From contig JAFALK010000017.1 in NCBI GenBank assembly GCA_019234295.1, positions 186,001 through 250,000 on the forward strand: 64,000 nt of DNA, written 5' to 3'. Origin of the DNA: Roseateles sp. (GTDB lineage Bacteria > Pseudomonadota > Gammaproteobacteria > Burkholderiales > Burkholderiaceae_C). The notes under the pieces are model-generated. The model was not told the origin of the DNA. It made no database searches and was given only the letters and a program-made list of their open reading frames with translations. The position numbers and the translations under genes were made by a program. Shown here one piece after another: positions 63,633 through 64,000 of this stretch; position 1 is the stretch's first letter, and every line of letters starts with the position of its first letter.

Positions 63633-64000
63633 TGCACCTGTTCCACCAGTTGGAAGATCGGCAGGTACATCAAGACAATGATGCCTCCGATCAGCACGCC
63701 CATGACCAGCATCAGCGCCGGGTTGATCAGCCGCGTGAGCAGCTCGGTCAGGCGCACGGCTTCTTCGTCGTGGAAGGCCGCGGCGCGTTCGAGCATGGCC
63801 GGCACCTCGCCGCTGCGTTCACCCACACGCACCATGCGGCGCGCCACGGGTGTGGCGAGGTCCTGCGCCTCGAGCGAATCGGAGAGACGCTCGCCACGCT
63901 CGATCAGCGTGGCTGCGTGGCCCACGGCCTCGCGCCAGGGTGCGGCCACCACGCCGCGCACGATGCGCAGGGCCGGTAGCACGGGCACGCCGGCTGCGAG
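63629..64000 (-). CDS. GspF/PilC-family inner-membrane platform protein (partial)
   Basis: The frame runs off the right edge (residues LAAGVPVLPALRIV before the first visible start), so only the C-terminal 124 residues are seen. MVRVGERSGEVPAMLERAAAF is the T2SSF motif, and LMLVMGVLIGGIIVLMYLPIFQLVEQV is the final membrane helix. The 3' end overlaps gspE by 4 bases. It is the first visible gene of the operon. Confidence 0.9.

Overview
The window is GC-rich, densely packed DNA from a betaproteobacterium. The gene content points to Burkholderiales, most like the Rubrivivax/Leptothrix/Roseateles group, but genus cannot be fixed from sequence reading alone. Supporting signs are the liuA-can-aceK-thiolase gene order, a three-subunit pntAA/AB/B transhydrogenase, RlmL without the RlmK half, lptA-lptB-rpoN, and many start/stop overlaps of the ATGA type. 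I see no rRNA, tRNA, CRISPR array, transposase or phage gene. Two stretches of about 500 bases lack a credible gene (6484-6990 and 41373-41879).

Layout. 1-902: the end of a SDFDRR-repeat protein. 953-5920: a minus-strand operon for leucine/acetyl-CoA catabolism (isovaleryl-CoA dehydrogenase, carbonic anhydrase, AceK, thiolase) behind a LiuR-like operator. 6037-15838: housekeeping and small genes (SRPBCC protein, LMW phosphatase, rpe, tag, apaG, mltA, DUF427, a COG2509 flavoprotein, mgsA, a D-threonine-aldolase-like enzyme, a TAXI binding protein). 15846-20826: a complete five-gene peptide/nickel-type ABC importer. 20861-24647: an NHL-repeat/M23-like lipoprotein, a GH18 chitinase-like protein and an orphan secreted protein. 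24802-28042: malate synthase G with a divergent LysR regulator. 28086-30855: PsiF-like protein, membrane acyltransferase, and a Ser/Thr kinase fused to a cyclic-nucleotide-binding domain. 30903-41372: argS, a SPOR protein, two tandem dsbA genes, lptA, lptB, rpoN, a lower-GC MBOAT/SGNH O-acetylation pair, then rlmL. 41880-51172: a minus-strand run of a small basic protein, a membrane protein, an M1 peptidase, rsmE, an orphan, an acyl-CoA synthetase and the transhydrogenase. 51264-56255: plus-strand NUDIX, 2OG oxygenase, mnmA, a two-component pair, a VOC protein and a lipoprotein. 56252-64000: a minus-strand secretion/pilus-like operon running off the right edge.

How the genes fit together. The left operon and glcB outline growth on leucine or acetyl-CoA: isovaleryl-CoA is oxidised, carbonic anhydrase can supply bicarbonate for methylcrotonyl-CoA carboxylase (not in the window), thiolase handles acetoacetyl-CoA, and AceK diverts isocitrate into the glyoxylate route that malate synthase completes. 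LptA/LptB belong to LPS transport, and the two DsbA proteins to disulfide formation in the envelope.

The most interesting part is 56252-64000. It encodes GspF (partial), GspE, a GspL-like protein, a GspM/PilO-like protein, a GspC/PilP-like protein, a lipoprotein secretin with a cohesin-like tail, and three pseudopilins. The set resembles a reduced type II secretion or MSHA-type system rather than a canonical gsp operon. Other notable items are the NHL-M23 fusion, the kinase-cNMP fusion, the MBOAT/SGNH pair inserted behind rpoN, and the repeat protein at the left edge. All positions and similarity statements come from reading the sequence; no database search was run.
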